A stretch of DNA of 64,000 bases, from assembly GCA_964496575.1 (NCBI GenBank), contig CAZCAC010000038.1, positions 6,977-70,976 on the forward strand, given 5' to 3'. A program made the translations under genes and the position numbers. The notes under the pieces are model-generated. The model did not search any database. It was given only the letters and a program-made list of their open reading frames with translations, and was not told where the DNA came from. This document shows positions 36,766 to 46,917 of this stretch, in pieces (positions within the stretch are counted from its first letter, which is position 1; every line of letters begins with the position of its first letter). This stretch comes from CAZCAC01 sp964496575. GTDB lineage: Bacteria > Planctomycetota > UBA1135 > GCA-002686595.

Positions 36766-38154
36766 TCAGGCCAGCTCCGGAACCCGGCTTCGAATGATCC
36801 GCCGATCTTCCTCGGAGAGCTCGGCCAGGGGAGTCGGTCGGTCCTGGGGTCGAATGCCCTTCTGGTTGAGCCGGTTCATCAGGCTCCAGTTCCGGGTGAG
36901 CCCGGTGGGCTCCTGCGCCGGAAGATCGTACCGGGTGAAGTCGATCACCTGCTCGGGCTGATCCTGCTGCCAGTCGCGGAGCAGGGCCAGCCGGAACTGC
37001 CGGTTCATGAACCAGCGGATCTCGAGCTCGGCGTCCGATCCGCCGATCCCGGTGCCGCGCTGCCGGAAGCGGTAGTCCAGGTCGTCGTTGTCCTGGTGCG
37101 CTTCTCTCCAGGTCCGACCGAACTCCCCCAGCAGCACGCACTCCGCCGACGGCCAGCGCTCCCGGATGGTGCTGGTCCAGGCGGTCAGGATCTCCAGGTG
37201 GCCGACCTGTGGTACCAGCGAGATCTCCCAGCAGTTGGTGACCCAGGCCCATCCGTTGAGGTCGAACCCGGTGTCGAAGTGAACGGCCGTGGTGGCCAGC
37301 ATCTGCCGCAGCCCCGTCTCCGGCCCGAACTGCCCGATCGTCTCGATCGGCCCGACCCCCATCCGGCTGTACTGCCGGTTCCGCCGGCTCTCCACGCCGC
37401 CGGGCCGGCGGGCGGCCAGGAAGTCCATCGTCCACCCGTCCAGGTTGACGCAATCGATCCGGTCGCCCCGGGACTGCGCCGGCTTGCAGAAGTGCTCTCT
37501 CGACGGGTAGTAGGGATAGCAGATCGAACCTTCCCCATCCTGGTTGTCCACCGCGTACTGACTCCAGATGTTGCCCTGGCAGACGTGGATCCCCTCCACC
37601 TCCGAGAGGTACTTCTGGTTGTCGGCGGCGAGGAACCCGGCGATCAGGCTCCGGGGACGAAAGCCGCCGCCCATGATCTCGGACACGCGAAGCAGGCCCT
37701 CATGGATGTCCCGGTCGACCTGCTCCCTCGTGCTGTAGGCGTTGGCGAAGAAGGCGCCGGGGATGAAGGTGACGTCGTCGCCGTAGCGGTCGTGGAACTC
37801 CGGTACGAGCCTGCGCAGCGCGGCGTAGCGATCGCGCTCGTCGTGCAGGGCCCTCCAGCTGAAGGCCCAGGTCATCTTCGCTCCGGGCCAGCCCTCGGCC
37901 AGCGCCTGGCGCAGGGCCTGGACGTTCTCGGGGGTATGCCGGTCGTACTCGTCGAAGCCCTCGTTCCGGGTCCGGGTGACCTCGATCTGGTTGACCCGGA
38001 TGACCGAGTTGAAGGTCAGGAACCGGCGTCCGGCGAGGCCGTCGCTCCTCGCGGCCTGCTCCCGGCTCGCTCGATCGTCGCTCAGGCAGCCAGGGCCGAC
38101 GGTGGCGCCGAGGACGGCGCCCGCGGCGCCACGCAAGAAGTCTCGTCTGCGCAT
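36766..38154 (-). CDS. Tat-exported DUF3863 family protein
   Basis: Protein of 462 residues. The start at 38154 gives a twin-arginine signal (MRRRDFLRGAAGAVLGATVG). The body matches what is known of DUF3863/DUF3864 proteins: RFLTFNSVIRVNQIEVTR, MTWAFSWRALHDERDRYA, IIAGFLAADNQKY-like text (here SLIAGFLAADNQKY), EGIHVCQGNIWSQY, ICYPYYPSREHFCKPAQ, RMGVGPIETIGQFGPE. The fold is probably a polysaccharide-deacetylase or glycosidase-like barrel; the reaction is unknown. It lies 30 bp upstream of the GH106-like gene and 74 bp downstream of the TIM-barrel glycosidase gene, so a glycan role is likely. Confidence 0.75.
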   Translation of the reverse strand: MRRRDFLRGAAGAVLGATVGPGCLSDDRASREQAARSDGLAGRRFLTFNSVIRVNQIEVTRTRNEGFDEYDRHTPENVQALRQALAEGWPGAKMTWAFSWRALHDERDRYAALRRLVPEFHDRYGDDVTFIPGAFFANAYSTREQVDRDIHEGLLRVSEIMGGGFRPRSLIAGFLAADNQKYLSEVEGIHVCQGNIWSQYAVDNQDGEGSICYPYYPSREHFCKPAQSRGDRIDCVNLDGWTMDFLAARRPGGVESRRNRQYSRMGVGPIETIGQFGPETGLRQMLATTAVHFDTGFDLNGWAWVTNCWEISLVPQVGHLEILTAWTSTIRERWPSAECVLLGEFGRTWREAHQDNDDLDYRFRQRGTGIGGSDAELEIRWFMNRQFRLALLRDWQQDQPEQVIDFTRYDLPAQEPTGLTRNWSLMNRLNQKGIRPQDRPTPLAELSEEDRRIIRSRVPELA

Positions 38155-38228
38155 CGGGGATTCGCTTCCTCTTTCCGGTGTTGTCGGGCCGCCCCGGGGC
38201 CGGCGTCCGGCCGGACGTGTTCGAGTGC

Positions 38229-40688
38229 TCATTCGGTCAAGGTCAACAGCCTCTCGCCGAACGGTGCCGGGTACGCGGTGATCCAGACCTCCGGCTCGAA
38301 CTCGGCTGAACCGTTCCGCATTCCCAGCACGACCGCGTCGATCTCCGCCCCGCTCATCTCCTCGGTCAACGGGACGTAGTACGTGTAGTTGGAGGCGCTC
38401 CTCCGCGACGGGTACTCCCAGGTGTTGGCGGGATACGACACACTTCGATCCGGCGCCCCGACGGGGTCGCCGTTGACGCGAATCGCCGCGTAGGCTCCTT
38501 CCACGCCGTGCTTCCCGTTCAAGGCGATGGCCAGGTAGCTGCCCTTCGGGATCTCGTCGAGGGTGAAGGAGTGCTGCCAGGCCCTGGTGGGTCGAACTCG
38601 CGAGTAGTGCGCGAAGAGATTGGAGGCGCGCCACCCGGAGCGGTCCACCGCGGAGCCGCCGAGGGTGCCTTCGATCTCGAGGACCTTGTCGGGGGTGCCG
38701 TGGAAGCGGATGTACCGCGGCTCCATCTCCGGGTCCAGAGGCATCGCGATCTCCTCACCGGCCACCAGGCGCATCTCGGTCCAGCTCTTCAGATCCGCCG
38801 AGACACCGGCCCGGATCGTCTCGTCGGACTTGAACGGCTGGAGCGCGTGCTCGCTTCCCGGCCTGACGACCAGCTCGTCGAGGCGGATCCTCTTGCCGAA
38901 GTCAATGCGCAGCGAACCGCGCTCGAGCGGTCTCACGCCCACCCGACGAGCGACGTAGAACGCGGTGGCGTCGTCGCCGTCGAAGAGGTTCCGGTCCCAC
39001 AGCCCTCGGTCGATGAACAGCTCCTGCTCGAGGAAGGCCTTCCTGGCCGCTCGTACCGGCGGGATTGCCGAGGGTCCGGAGCGTTGCAGCGCGCGCACCT
39101 CGAGCGCGTTGTTGTCCGCGGCGAAGCAGGTGGCTTCGTAGAGGGCCTCGGCATCGGCGGGGACGGCGCAGGGTTCCAGGTCACCGAGCTTGCGGTGATA
39201 CTCGTGCCGGAGCGGTGTGCCGGGGAAGCGCACCTCTTCGGCACGGCCTTCGACGAGGCCGTCCAGGCGGTGGCCGTCGATCACGGCGGACGTGAATCGC
39301 CTGCCGCCGGCGATCAGCTCGACCTTCCGCACCTCACCCGGCCCGGCCAGGAGCTCGATCAGCACTGGCTGGCCCGGCACGTCCCGGACCACCTCGTAGT
39401 CGCAGCCCCTGATCCCCAGGTCGGCCGGTCTCGAGGTCGCCCCCAGCAAGCACGCCCGGAACGGCAGTACTTCGACCTCGACCACGTCGCCCCTGGTGAA
39501 GGTGCCGATCACGTGCTCGGTGGGATGGTACTGGCGCAGCTCGACCTCGCTACCCGCCGACAGGCCGATCTCCTCGTCGAGGCGCACCCGGCACGTGATC
39601 CTGTCCCAGCCGAGATTCCGCAAGGTCAGTAGACGGGTCCGTTCGTCTCCGCGGGAAACGGCGTGCTCGCCATAGTCCTCGCGGGGCAGGACCATCCCGT
39701 CGACGAGGATCTCCCGGTACTTCCGCGCCAGGTTGAGGATCCGCGCGAGCTTCGGAAACTCGTCATCGCGCAGGAACCAGGGGTTGCCGTAGAGCTGCGG
39801 TGCGAGAATGAGATTCCGGTTGAAGCCTTGCAGGATCAGATCGTCCTCCCAGTAATCGAGGCAGGACGAGATGCAGACGCCGTGGTCCTCGGTGAGCCGA
39901 ATCAGATCAGGTACGACGTCGCGAGCCAGAGCGCCGGCCCGGTGGTGGGGCGCGGTCTGGCGATTGGTCATGTGGACGTCGATGTAGGTCTCCGCTCCGC
40001 CCAGCAGACTGGTCGTCGCGTGCGGAGCGCCCTTGCCGAGGTCGAGCCGGTGGTTCAGGAGGATCAGATCGGGGGAGTGCTTGCGACACTCGGTCATCAT
40101 GCGCACGAAGGCGTCCTGCTTCTCGGGGCGCAGCCTTCCGACCACCCCGTCGAACTTGAGCAGGATGAACTCGTAGTCGCGACAGAGCTCGACCATCATG
40201 TCGATTCGCGCCTGCTCCTCCTCGGGCGTGTCGCCGAAGCCGTCGGGGCCGCCCCAGGTGCCCAGCCGCGTTCCCATCGCCTTCGCCTTCTCGTGGATCG
40301 GGGCGAAGCCGCGGGGAAACTGGCGCCGGAACGCGTCCGAGTCCATCTTGCCGTACCGGCCCGCCTTGTCGATCGCCCCGGCGCTGATCACGTAGATGTC
40401 GAGGACCGCCCCGTATTCGTCCTGCAGCCACTGGAAGAACTCGAGGTTCACCATCGTCTGCGCTTCGGTGCTGCCCTCGTTCGTGTTGTTGATCCAGGAG
40501 AAGTACTGCGAGTACGAAGGCGTTCGCTCATCGGCGCCGGCCAGCGGGCGCGGCCTCCCGGTCGGATCCTGGTCACCGCTCGCCGTGCTTCCCTGCCCAC
40601 TGACCACTCCGGCGAGCAGGAGAATCGTGCCGATACCGGCGGCGAGGCCGAGGAACGCGGGGGCGGGCGCGGGATCGTCTGTTCTCAT
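38229..40688 (-). CDS. Secreted glycosidase-like TIM-barrel protein with C-terminal discoidin-type modules
   Basis: Protein of 819 residues with an N-terminal hydrophobic export signal (residues 13-32). A TIM-barrel-like part covers about 60-400 (YFSWINNTNEGSTEAQTMV, DIYVISAGAIDKAGRYGKMD, ILLKFDGVVGRLRPEKQDAF, CISSCLDYWEDDLILQGFNR), reminiscent of GH36/melibiase-type enzymes. KFDG or DYW may hold the acidic residues. A beta region follows (LRNLGWDRITCRVRLDEEIG), then an F5/8-type-C-like domain (GSLRIDFGKRIRLDELVV) and a final sandwich. It is not assignable to a numbered GH family by eye. First gene of a minus-strand set, it is divergent from the GH2 gene across 117 bp. Confidence 0.65.
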   Translation of the reverse strand: MRTDDPAPAPAFLGLAAGIGTILLLAGVVSGQGSTASGDQDPTGRPRPLAGADERTPSYSQYFSWINNTNEGSTEAQTMVNLEFFQWLQDEYGAVLDIYVISAGAIDKAGRYGKMDSDAFRRQFPRGFAPIHEKAKAMGTRLGTWGGPDGFGDTPEEEQARIDMMVELCRDYEFILLKFDGVVGRLRPEKQDAFVRMMTECRKHSPDLILLNHRLDLGKGAPHATTSLLGGAETYIDVHMTNRQTAPHHRAGALARDVVPDLIRLTEDHGVCISSCLDYWEDDLILQGFNRNLILAPQLYGNPWFLRDDEFPKLARILNLARKYREILVDGMVLPREDYGEHAVSRGDERTRLLTLRNLGWDRITCRVRLDEEIGLSAGSEVELRQYHPTEHVIGTFTRGDVVEVEVLPFRACLLGATSRPADLGIRGCDYEVVRDVPGQPVLIELLAGPGEVRKVELIAGGRRFTSAVIDGHRLDGLVEGRAEEVRFPGTPLRHEYHRKLGDLEPCAVPADAEALYEATCFAADNNALEVRALQRSGPSAIPPVRAARKAFLEQELFIDRGLWDRNLFDGDDATAFYVARRVGVRPLERGSLRIDFGKRIRLDELVVRPGSEHALQPFKSDETIRAGVSADLKSWTEMRLVAGEEIAMPLDPEMEPRYIRFHGTPDKVLEIEGTLGGSAVDRSGWRASNLFAHYSRVRPTRAWQHSFTLDEIPKGSYLAIALNGKHGVEGAYAAIRVNGDPVGAPDRSVSYPANTWEYPSRRSASNYTYYVPLTEEMSGAEIDAVVLGMRNGSAEFEPEVWITAYPAPFGERLLTLTE

Positions 40689-40805
40689 TCTCGTATCGGG
40701 GCTCGACTCCGTGACCTCGGCGGTGGGGACATGCTAGCAGCGCGCCGGTCGTCATTCCCTCGCCGATCGCCTATCATCCGGTCCGTGTCCCCGGGGAAGC
40801 AACGA

Positions 40806-43595
40806 ATGAGACCTGTCACCACTCTCCTGTCCGCCGCGGCTGCTTCCACCCTGGTCTCCCTCGGCCTCGCGATGGCGAGCCAGACTCCGGCGGCGACGCC
40901 CGAGACGATCTCGCTGGCGGGCACCTGGCGCTTCGCGCTCGACCCGGAGGACGTCGGCGTCGACGAGCAGTGGTTCGACCGGGCTCTCGCCGACAGGATC
41001 CACCTGCCCGGCACCACCGACGAGAACCACAAGGGCACCCTGAATGACGAGCGCCGGACCGACCGCCTGTCGCGGGTGTGGTACTGGAAGGGACCGGCGT
41101 GGTACCAGCGCCGGGTGACGATCCCCGACGCGTGGCGGGGCCGGCGCATCACGCTGCTGCTCGAGCGATCCAAGCACACGCTCACCGTGCTGGTCGACAA
41201 CGCGAGACTGCCGCCGGTCGGTCCGTCCCACGCCGTCGAGGAGCGCACGCAGACCAACTGGAACGGGATCGTCGGCCGGCTGGAGATTCGCGCCACCGCC
41301 CCGGTCTGGCTGGAAGACGTTCAGGTCCATCCCGGCGTCGAGAAGAACCGGGCGCTCCTGCGCGCCGTGATCGGCAACGTCACGGGCGAGGCGGCGTCCG
41401 GGCGGATCACCGTCCGGTGCGAGAGCCACAACGTCGCCGCACCCTCGACCTTCGAGATGCAGTCGTTCGAGGCCGAAGCCACCGGCCGCGAGAGCGTCGC
41501 CCTGCTCACCTACGATCCGGGAGGCGAGATGCCGCGCTGGGACGAGTTCCAGCCGGCGTTGTTGCGCGCGACTCTCGAGCTCGAGGTGGAAGCCGGCGGA
41601 GTGCGGTATCGCGATCAGCGATCCGTCGACTTCGGCCTGCGCGAGTTCACGAGGGAACGCAACCGCCTGGTCATCAACGGCCGTAAGGTCTTCCTCCGGG
41701 GCAAGAACGACTGCTGCTTCTTCCCCCTGACCGGCTATCCCCCGATGGACAAGGCCGGGTGGTTGCAAGTGCTGTCGATCGCCAGGTCGTGGGGCCTCAA
41801 CCACTACCGCTTCCACTCCTGGTGCCCGCCCGAGGCGGCGTTCCAGGCCGCGGACGAGCTGGGGGTGTACTTCCAGGTCGAGCTCCCGAACAAGCGCAGT
41901 GGGTTCGAGGTCCCCGAGAGCGAGGAAGCGGCCACCCACGACATCGATCGCCTCGACGTGGAGAGCGGCTCGAGCGAACGGACCCTCTACGAGTACGCCC
42001 GGCGCGAGGGCGAGCTGATCTTCGAGGCCTTCGGCAACCATCCGTCCTTCGTCATGTTCACCCTCGGCAACGAGCTGGGGCGCAACGAGGCGATGTTCGA
42101 GCTGGTCGCCCACTTCAAGGAGCTCGATCCGCGCCGCCTCCACGCCCAGGGGACCAACAACGTCCACTGGAACCCGCACCTGGCCGAGGGGGACGACTTC
42201 TGGGTCACGGGGAAGACCGCCGAGACGCCGCCGCTCCGTGGGTCCTTCTCGACGCTCGACTTCCCCGATCCGCACATCGAGCACCGCCCTCCCTCGACGA
42301 TGGTCGACTACCGCGAGTCGATCGAAGGCGTGCCGGTTCCGGCGATCGGCCACGAGACGGGACAGTTCCAGGTCTACCCCGACTACCGGGACATCGCCGA
42401 GTTCACGGGGGTGGTCAGGGCGCGCAACTACGGGATCTTCCGCGAGCGGCTCGAAGCGGCGGGCATGCTCGATCTGGCGCACGAGTTCGTGCGCGCCTCC
42501 GGTGCGCTGTCGGCGATCTGCTACCGGGAGGACATCGAGGCCGCCTTGCGAACGCCCGGCCTGGGCGGCTTCCAGCTGCTCGACCTCCAGGATTTTCCAG
42601 GGCAGGGCCCGGCCCTGGTGGGCATGCTCAACGTGTTCATGGAGTCCAAGGGGGTGATCACTCCCGGAGAATGGCGGCAGTTCTGCAGCGAGACGGTCCC
42701 GCTGCTGCGCATGGAGAAGTACGTCTGGACGACCGACGAGACGTTCGAGGGCCGGGTGCAGGTCGCCCACCACGGTCCGGTCGATCTGATCGACGCGCGC
42801 GTCACTGCGACGGTCACGGGTGGCGAGGACCGGAGCGTGGTCTTTCCATCGACCACCCTCGAGCGTGGTGGGCTCGTCGAGATCGGCGAGCTCTCGTTTC
42901 CGCTGGACTCGATGCGCATCGCCGCACCACGGAAGCTGACGGTCACGCTCGCCATCGAGGGAACCGCCTTTCGGAACAGCTACCCGATCTGGATCTACCC
43001 GCCGGAGGTGGACACCGACGTGCCGGACGGCGTGCTGATGACCGATCGCTTCTGCGCGCCGAGGACGCAGGAGCACCTGGCCGCGGGGGGCAAGGTCCTC
43101 TTGCTGCCGAAGCTCGATCGGTTGCCCCACAGCATCGAGGGCGCGTTCCAGACCGAGTTCTGGTCTCCGATGTTCGGCCAGGCGGCGAAGCGACGCGGCG
43201 TGAAACCCCCGCCGGGGACCCTGGGCCTGCTCTGCGATCCGGCAACGCCGGCGCTGGCGGCGTTTCCCACGGAGTTCCACAGCAACTGGCAGTGGTGGCA
43301 CCTCCTGAAGCGCTCGCGGCCGATCATCCTCGACGACACCCCTCGTGACTACCGGCCGACGGTCCAGGTGATCGACAACTTCATGCGCAACCACAAGCTG
43401 GGACTGATCGCCGAGACCCGGGTCGGCGAGGGCGCGCTGCTCTTCTGCGCGATCGACCTGCTCGGCCAGCCGGAGCAGCCGGCCGCTCGCCAGCTGCTCC
43501 ACAGTCTGTTGCAGTACCTCGACTCCCCGGCCTTCGCTCCGCGGAGCGAGCTGGACGTCGACCTCTTGAAGAGGCTCTTTCCCGATGATGACTGA
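40806..43595 (+). CDS. Secreted GH2-family glycosidase (beta-galactosidase/glucuronidase-like)
   Basis: Protein of 929 residues. The ATG at 40806 begins a signal peptide (MRPVTTLLSAAAASTLVSLG). An earlier in-frame ATG at 40734 is possible but less natural. The GH2 sugar-binding domain (SLAGTWRFALDPEDVGVDEQWFD) and an immunoglobulin-like domain precede the TIM barrel (NRLVINGRKVFLRGKNDC). The acid/base Glu is likely in FTLGNELGRNE near residue 420 and the nucleophile in AIGHETGQFQVYPDY near 515. Substrate specificity is open. The 3' end overlaps the GH29-SASA gene by 11 bp, so the two are probably co-expressed on the same glycan. Confidence 0.88.
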   Translation: MRPVTTLLSAAAASTLVSLGLAMASQTPAATPETISLAGTWRFALDPEDVGVDEQWFDRALADRIHLPGTTDENHKGTLNDERRTDRLSRVWYWKGPAWYQRRVTIPDAWRGRRITLLLERSKHTLTVLVDNARLPPVGPSHAVEERTQTNWNGIVGRLEIRATAPVWLEDVQVHPGVEKNRALLRAVIGNVTGEAASGRITVRCESHNVAAPSTFEMQSFEAEATGRESVALLTYDPGGEMPRWDEFQPALLRATLELEVEAGGVRYRDQRSVDFGLREFTRERNRLVINGRKVFLRGKNDCCFFPLTGYPPMDKAGWLQVLSIARSWGLNHYRFHSWCPPEAAFQAADELGVYFQVELPNKRSGFEVPESEEAATHDIDRLDVESGSSERTLYEYARREGELIFEAFGNHPSFVMFTLGNELGRNEAMFELVAHFKELDPRRLHAQGTNNVHWNPHLAEGDDFWVTGKTAETPPLRGSFSTLDFPDPHIEHRPPSTMVDYRESIEGVPVPAIGHETGQFQVYPDYRDIAEFTGVVRARNYGIFRERLEAAGMLDLAHEFVRASGALSAICYREDIEAALRTPGLGGFQLLDLQDFPGQGPALVGMLNVFMESKGVITPGEWRQFCSETVPLLRMEKYVWTTDETFEGRVQVAHHGPVDLIDARVTATVTGGEDRSVVFPSTTLERGGLVEIGELSFPLDSMRIAAPRKLTVTLAIEGTAFRNSYPIWIYPPEVDTDVPDGVLMTDRFCAPRTQEHLAAGGKVLLLPKLDRLPHSIEGAFQTEFWSPMFGQAAKRRGVKPPPGTLGLLCDPATPALAAFPTEFHSNWQWWHLLKRSRPIILDDTPRDYRPTVQVIDNFMRNHKLGLIAETRVGEGALLFCAIDLLGQPEQPAARQLLHSLLQYLDSPAFAPRSELDVDLLKRLFPDDD

Positions 43596-45963
43596 CTGGA
43601 CTACCTCCATCGCCGCGGCAGCCATCACGCTGTCTCTCACGTCCGCCACGGAGCAGGACACGCTGGCCACGACCCGACCGGTGGCGGAACTGCAAGCCGA
43701 CTTCCGGAAGCTGAAGTTCGGCATGTTCATCCACTACAACATGGCGACCTACCTGGGCGTCGAGTGGGTCACCGGCTACCCGGATCCCTCCACCTTCGAT
43801 CCCGGCGGCCGGGTCGACACCGACGCCTGGGCCGACGCGGCGGTCTCCGCCGGCATGACCTACGGCGTGCTCACCGCCAAGCACGTCGGCGGCTTCTGCC
43901 TGTGGGACAGCGAGCACACGACCTACGACGTCCTGCACCCGGACTGCCCGTACCAGGAGGACCTCGTCGCGCAGTTCGTCGAGTCCTTCACGAGCCGGGG
44001 GCTGAAGGCGGGGCTCTACTACTGCTGGCGCCACCCGGGCTTCGGCGACCCGGGCCAGCACAAGGTCCTGCCGCCGGAGTGCGATCCCGCGACCCATTCG
44101 TTGGAGGAGCAGAACGAGTTCGCTATGGCGCAGATCGCGGAGCTCGTGGCGAAGTACCCGGATGTCTTCTACATCTGGAATGACGCACTCGACGACGAGG
44201 TGATGCCCGCCGGCGAGGTGCTGGCCCGCATCCACTCGCATCGTCCCGACGTCCTCTGCAGCTCGAACTGGTGGGACTGGGGGAAGAAGGGCACGCCGTA
44301 CGTGGACATCGCCGTGAAGGAGATGCGGCCCTTCCCGGAGACCAACACCACGCCCGGAGAGACCTGCTGGAAGCTGGAGCAGAGCTGGTTCTGGAAGCAG
44401 GGGGCCCGCTCGGGCAGCGCCGAGGGCCTCGCGGCGCACCGGACCACGGCCCTCGCCCGGAGCTCGAACTTCCTCCTCAACGTCGGCCCCGACCGGAGCG
44501 GGAGGATCATCGATTCGAGCATCGCGACCCTGGCCGCCATCGGGCAACCGCCTTTCGCCCTTCCCGCAGCACCGAAGGAGATCCCCGCTCAGCTGCCCGA
44601 CCCCGACGACGAGCCGCCCGCCACCGACAGACCGGTCAAGGTGTACCTCCTCTACGGACAGTCCAACATGGTCGGGATGGGAGACATCCGCGGTCGCTCC
44701 ACGCGCTGGGGAAGGGAGTTCCTCGCGCCCGAGGTTTCCATCCATCCGGGGGAGTACTCGCCCACGGCCGACTACGACGCGATGACCCCGCTCGAGACGC
44801 TCGAGCTCGAGTCCTTCGGCGGGACCAGGCCCACGCCCTTTCCGAAGGGCGGCACGGCGGTCGTGCGAGGCTTCATCGAGATGGAGCAGGAAGGCGCCTA
44901 CGAGTTCAACGCCGGCTACGGTCGGACGGTGTACAGCATCATGGAAGTCGATGGAACCGAGGTCTATCGCCGGGAGCCGGGGAGCGAGGAGGCCGATCGC
45001 ACCGCCGTCCAGCTCTCCGCGGGCCGGAGGGTCCCCTTCCGGATCACCTTCCTGACCGAGCACGCCGACGGCCTCGGGTGGGTCTGGCGCACGGACATCC
45101 CCGGACTCCTGTCGACTCTCGTCCACCAGGACGGGAAGTTCCCCCACCTGGTCGACGACGAGGGCCGGTGGACGGTCCGCAACGACGTGACCTACAAGGG
45201 CGTGATCTCGGCGGTGGCGCAGGGGCCGTTGACGGTCGGCCTCCAGGGCAACACCATCGGGCCGGAGTTGCAGTTCGGACACGTCATGGGCTACTACCAC
45301 GACGAGCCGGTCCTGCTGATCAAGGCGTCGATCGGCAACCGGAGCCTCGGCTGGGACTACCTCCCCCCGGGCAGCGAGCGCTACACGGTCGACGGCACGA
45401 CCTACGCGGGGTACGAGGACTCACCCAGCTCCTGGCCCGAGGGCACCGAGCCGGAGCCGATCGACTGGTACGCCGGCAAGCAGTACGACGACTGCGTGAA
45501 GGCGACGCACGAGGTGCTGAACGACTTCGCCGAGCTGTTTCCACAGTACGCGGAGCAGGGCTACGAGATCGCCGGCTTCGTCTGGTGGCAGGGTCACAAG
45601 GACGGCAACCCAATCCATGCGTCTCGCTACGAAGAGAACCTCGTGAACCTGATCCGCTGCCTCCGCGCCGAGTTCGAGGTCCCGGAGGCGCCTTTCGTCC
45701 TCGCCACCATCGGCTTCGGCGGCTGGGAGATGGCCGGCCCCCACCTCATCGTGGCCGACGCGCAGCTGGCCGTCAGCGGCGAGACGGGTGAGTACCCCGA
45801 GCTCGCGGGCAACGTGAAGACCGTGGAGATCCGCGACTACTGGAGGGACCGCTCGGTCTCCCCCAGCGGCCAGGGCTACCACTACAACCGCAACGCCGAG
45901 ACCTACCTGATGGTCGGTGACGCGCTCGGACGCGGCATGGTCGGGCTCCTGGAAGGAAGGTGA
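43585..45963 (+). CDS. GH29 alpha-L-fucosidase fused to a SASA-type acetylesterase with a PA14-like insert
   Basis: Exported protein of 792 residues. The GH29 barrel covers residues 30-330 (FGMFIHYNMATYLGVEW, TAKHVGGFCLWDSEHTTYDV) and the probable nucleophile Asp is in YIWNDALDD near residue 197. From about 350 a sialate-O-acetylesterase-type SGNH domain starts (LLYGQSNMVGMGDIRG). It is interrupted at about 425-510 by a PA14-like sandwich (VRGFIEMEQEGAYEFNAGYG) and continues with NTIGPELQFGHVMG, LIKASIGNRSLGW and GFVWWQGHKDGN. This suggests one protein removing both fucose and acetyl groups. It begins inside the 3' end of the GH2 gene. Confidence 0.87.
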   Translation: MMTDWTTSIAAAAITLSLTSATEQDTLATTRPVAELQADFRKLKFGMFIHYNMATYLGVEWVTGYPDPSTFDPGGRVDTDAWADAAVSAGMTYGVLTAKHVGGFCLWDSEHTTYDVLHPDCPYQEDLVAQFVESFTSRGLKAGLYYCWRHPGFGDPGQHKVLPPECDPATHSLEEQNEFAMAQIAELVAKYPDVFYIWNDALDDEVMPAGEVLARIHSHRPDVLCSSNWWDWGKKGTPYVDIAVKEMRPFPETNTTPGETCWKLEQSWFWKQGARSGSAEGLAAHRTTALARSSNFLLNVGPDRSGRIIDSSIATLAAIGQPPFALPAAPKEIPAQLPDPDDEPPATDRPVKVYLLYGQSNMVGMGDIRGRSTRWGREFLAPEVSIHPGEYSPTADYDAMTPLETLELESFGGTRPTPFPKGGTAVVRGFIEMEQEGAYEFNAGYGRTVYSIMEVDGTEVYRREPGSEEADRTAVQLSAGRRVPFRITFLTEHADGLGWVWRTDIPGLLSTLVHQDGKFPHLVDDEGRWTVRNDVTYKGVISAVAQGPLTVGLQGNTIGPELQFGHVMGYYHDEPVLLIKASIGNRSLGWDYLPPGSERYTVDGTTYAGYEDSPSSWPEGTEPEPIDWYAGKQYDDCVKATHEVLNDFAELFPQYAEQGYEIAGFVWWQGHKDGNPIHASRYEENLVNLIRCLRAEFEVPEAPFVLATIGFGGWEMAGPHLIVADAQLAVSGETGEYPELAGNVKTVEIRDYWRDRSVSPSGQGYHYNRNAETYLMVGDALGRGMVGLLEGR

Positions 45964-46015
45964 ATCGTCGGGTGGGAATCCGAAACGCCCGCCCGTGCCT
46001 CGCGTATCGGGGGGC

Positions 46016-46798
46016 ATGAGATTCCCCCCGCATCGCCTCGTTCTCGTGACGATCCTCTGTGCCTGCGGCGCCGAGAAGCCGGCCCCGGTGCCGGCGGAAG
46101 CACCGTCCGAGCCCCCCTTCGCCATCCTCAGCGAGGACGAAGACGCCGCCCGGAAGCTGCGCCCTCTGCTGGAGCGCGGGGTCTCGGAGGTCGAGACCTT
46201 CTTCGGCGAGTCCTTTCCGGAGTCGTTCGCGGTGGAGATCTTCCCCGACCGCGAGGCGTTCACGGCCTCGTTCCCTCCCGAGTGGGAAATGTCCGAGACG
46301 GCCTGCTGGATGGTGGCCACCGGCGTGGCGGACGCCCTGCGCCTCCTCGACCCGGTGGCGTGGAAGGCGGAAGCCTGCGAGCACGACCCGGACGATGCGG
46401 TTCACGTCCAGGGCATCGTGACCCACGAGCTCGTCCACGTCTTCCACGGGCAGCACAACCCCACGGGCGACTTCGTCGGCGCGGAGGACATCGGCTGGTT
46501 CCTCGAGGGTCTGGCGGTCCTTGCATCGGGTCAGCTCGCCCAGGGCCACGCCGAGTCGGCCCGCGAGGCAGTGAGCAGCGGCGCGATCCCGGCGCGCCTG
46601 GCGGACGCCTGGTCCGGACCGCATCGATACGGAGTGTCCGGCACCATGGTGGCGTTCATCGACGAGCGCGTGGGGCGCGCCGCGCTCCTCGATGCGCTGC
46701 AGTACACGGAGCAGTCCGAGCTGCTCGAGCTGGTCGGACTGGACGAGGAGGAGCTCCTCGGCGCGTGGACCGAGTACGTCGCCGGCAGTCCGCGCTGA
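46016..46798 (+). CDS. Lipoprotein with HExxH zincin motif (peptidase MA-like)
   Basis: Protein of 260 residues. The N-terminus MRFPPHRLVLVTILCAC is a lipoprotein signal. The body contains a gluzincin-type HELVH in GIVTHELVHVFHGQHNP. A plausible third ligand is the Glu of WFLEGLAVLASG about 25-30 residues later, as in peptidase-MA-like proteins. The N-terminal half (EDAARKLRPLLERGVSEVETFFGE) fits that family too. It is probably a periplasmic or surface metallopeptidase. It sits 52 bp after the GH29-SASA gene and may be co-transcribed by read-through. Confidence 0.72.
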   Translation: MRFPPHRLVLVTILCACGAEKPAPVPAEAPSEPPFAILSEDEDAARKLRPLLERGVSEVETFFGESFPESFAVEIFPDREAFTASFPPEWEMSETACWMVATGVADALRLLDPVAWKAEACEHDPDDAVHVQGIVTHELVHVFHGQHNPTGDFVGAEDIGWFLEGLAVLASGQLAQGHAESAREAVSSGAIPARLADAWSGPHRYGVSGTMVAFIDERVGRAALLDALQYTEQSELLELVGLDEEELLGAWTEYVAGSPR

Positions 46799-46917
46799 GC
46801 GCCGCCCGCGCAGCGCGAGCCTTCACCCCGGGCGAGGCAGTTACATCCCGGTTACTCGCCCCTCTCCACCCGGGGGCGTATCAGGGGTGACCCGAAACCA
46901 AGTCCAATGGAGCTGCC

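Noticed and set aside
33305..36961. Long plus-strand open frame of over 1200 codons opposite the GH106-like gene
   Set aside because: It is antisense to a clear glycosidase, spans the N run, and its translation is rich in Arg, Pro, Val and Asp repeats without domains. This is typical of antisense frames in GC-rich DNA.
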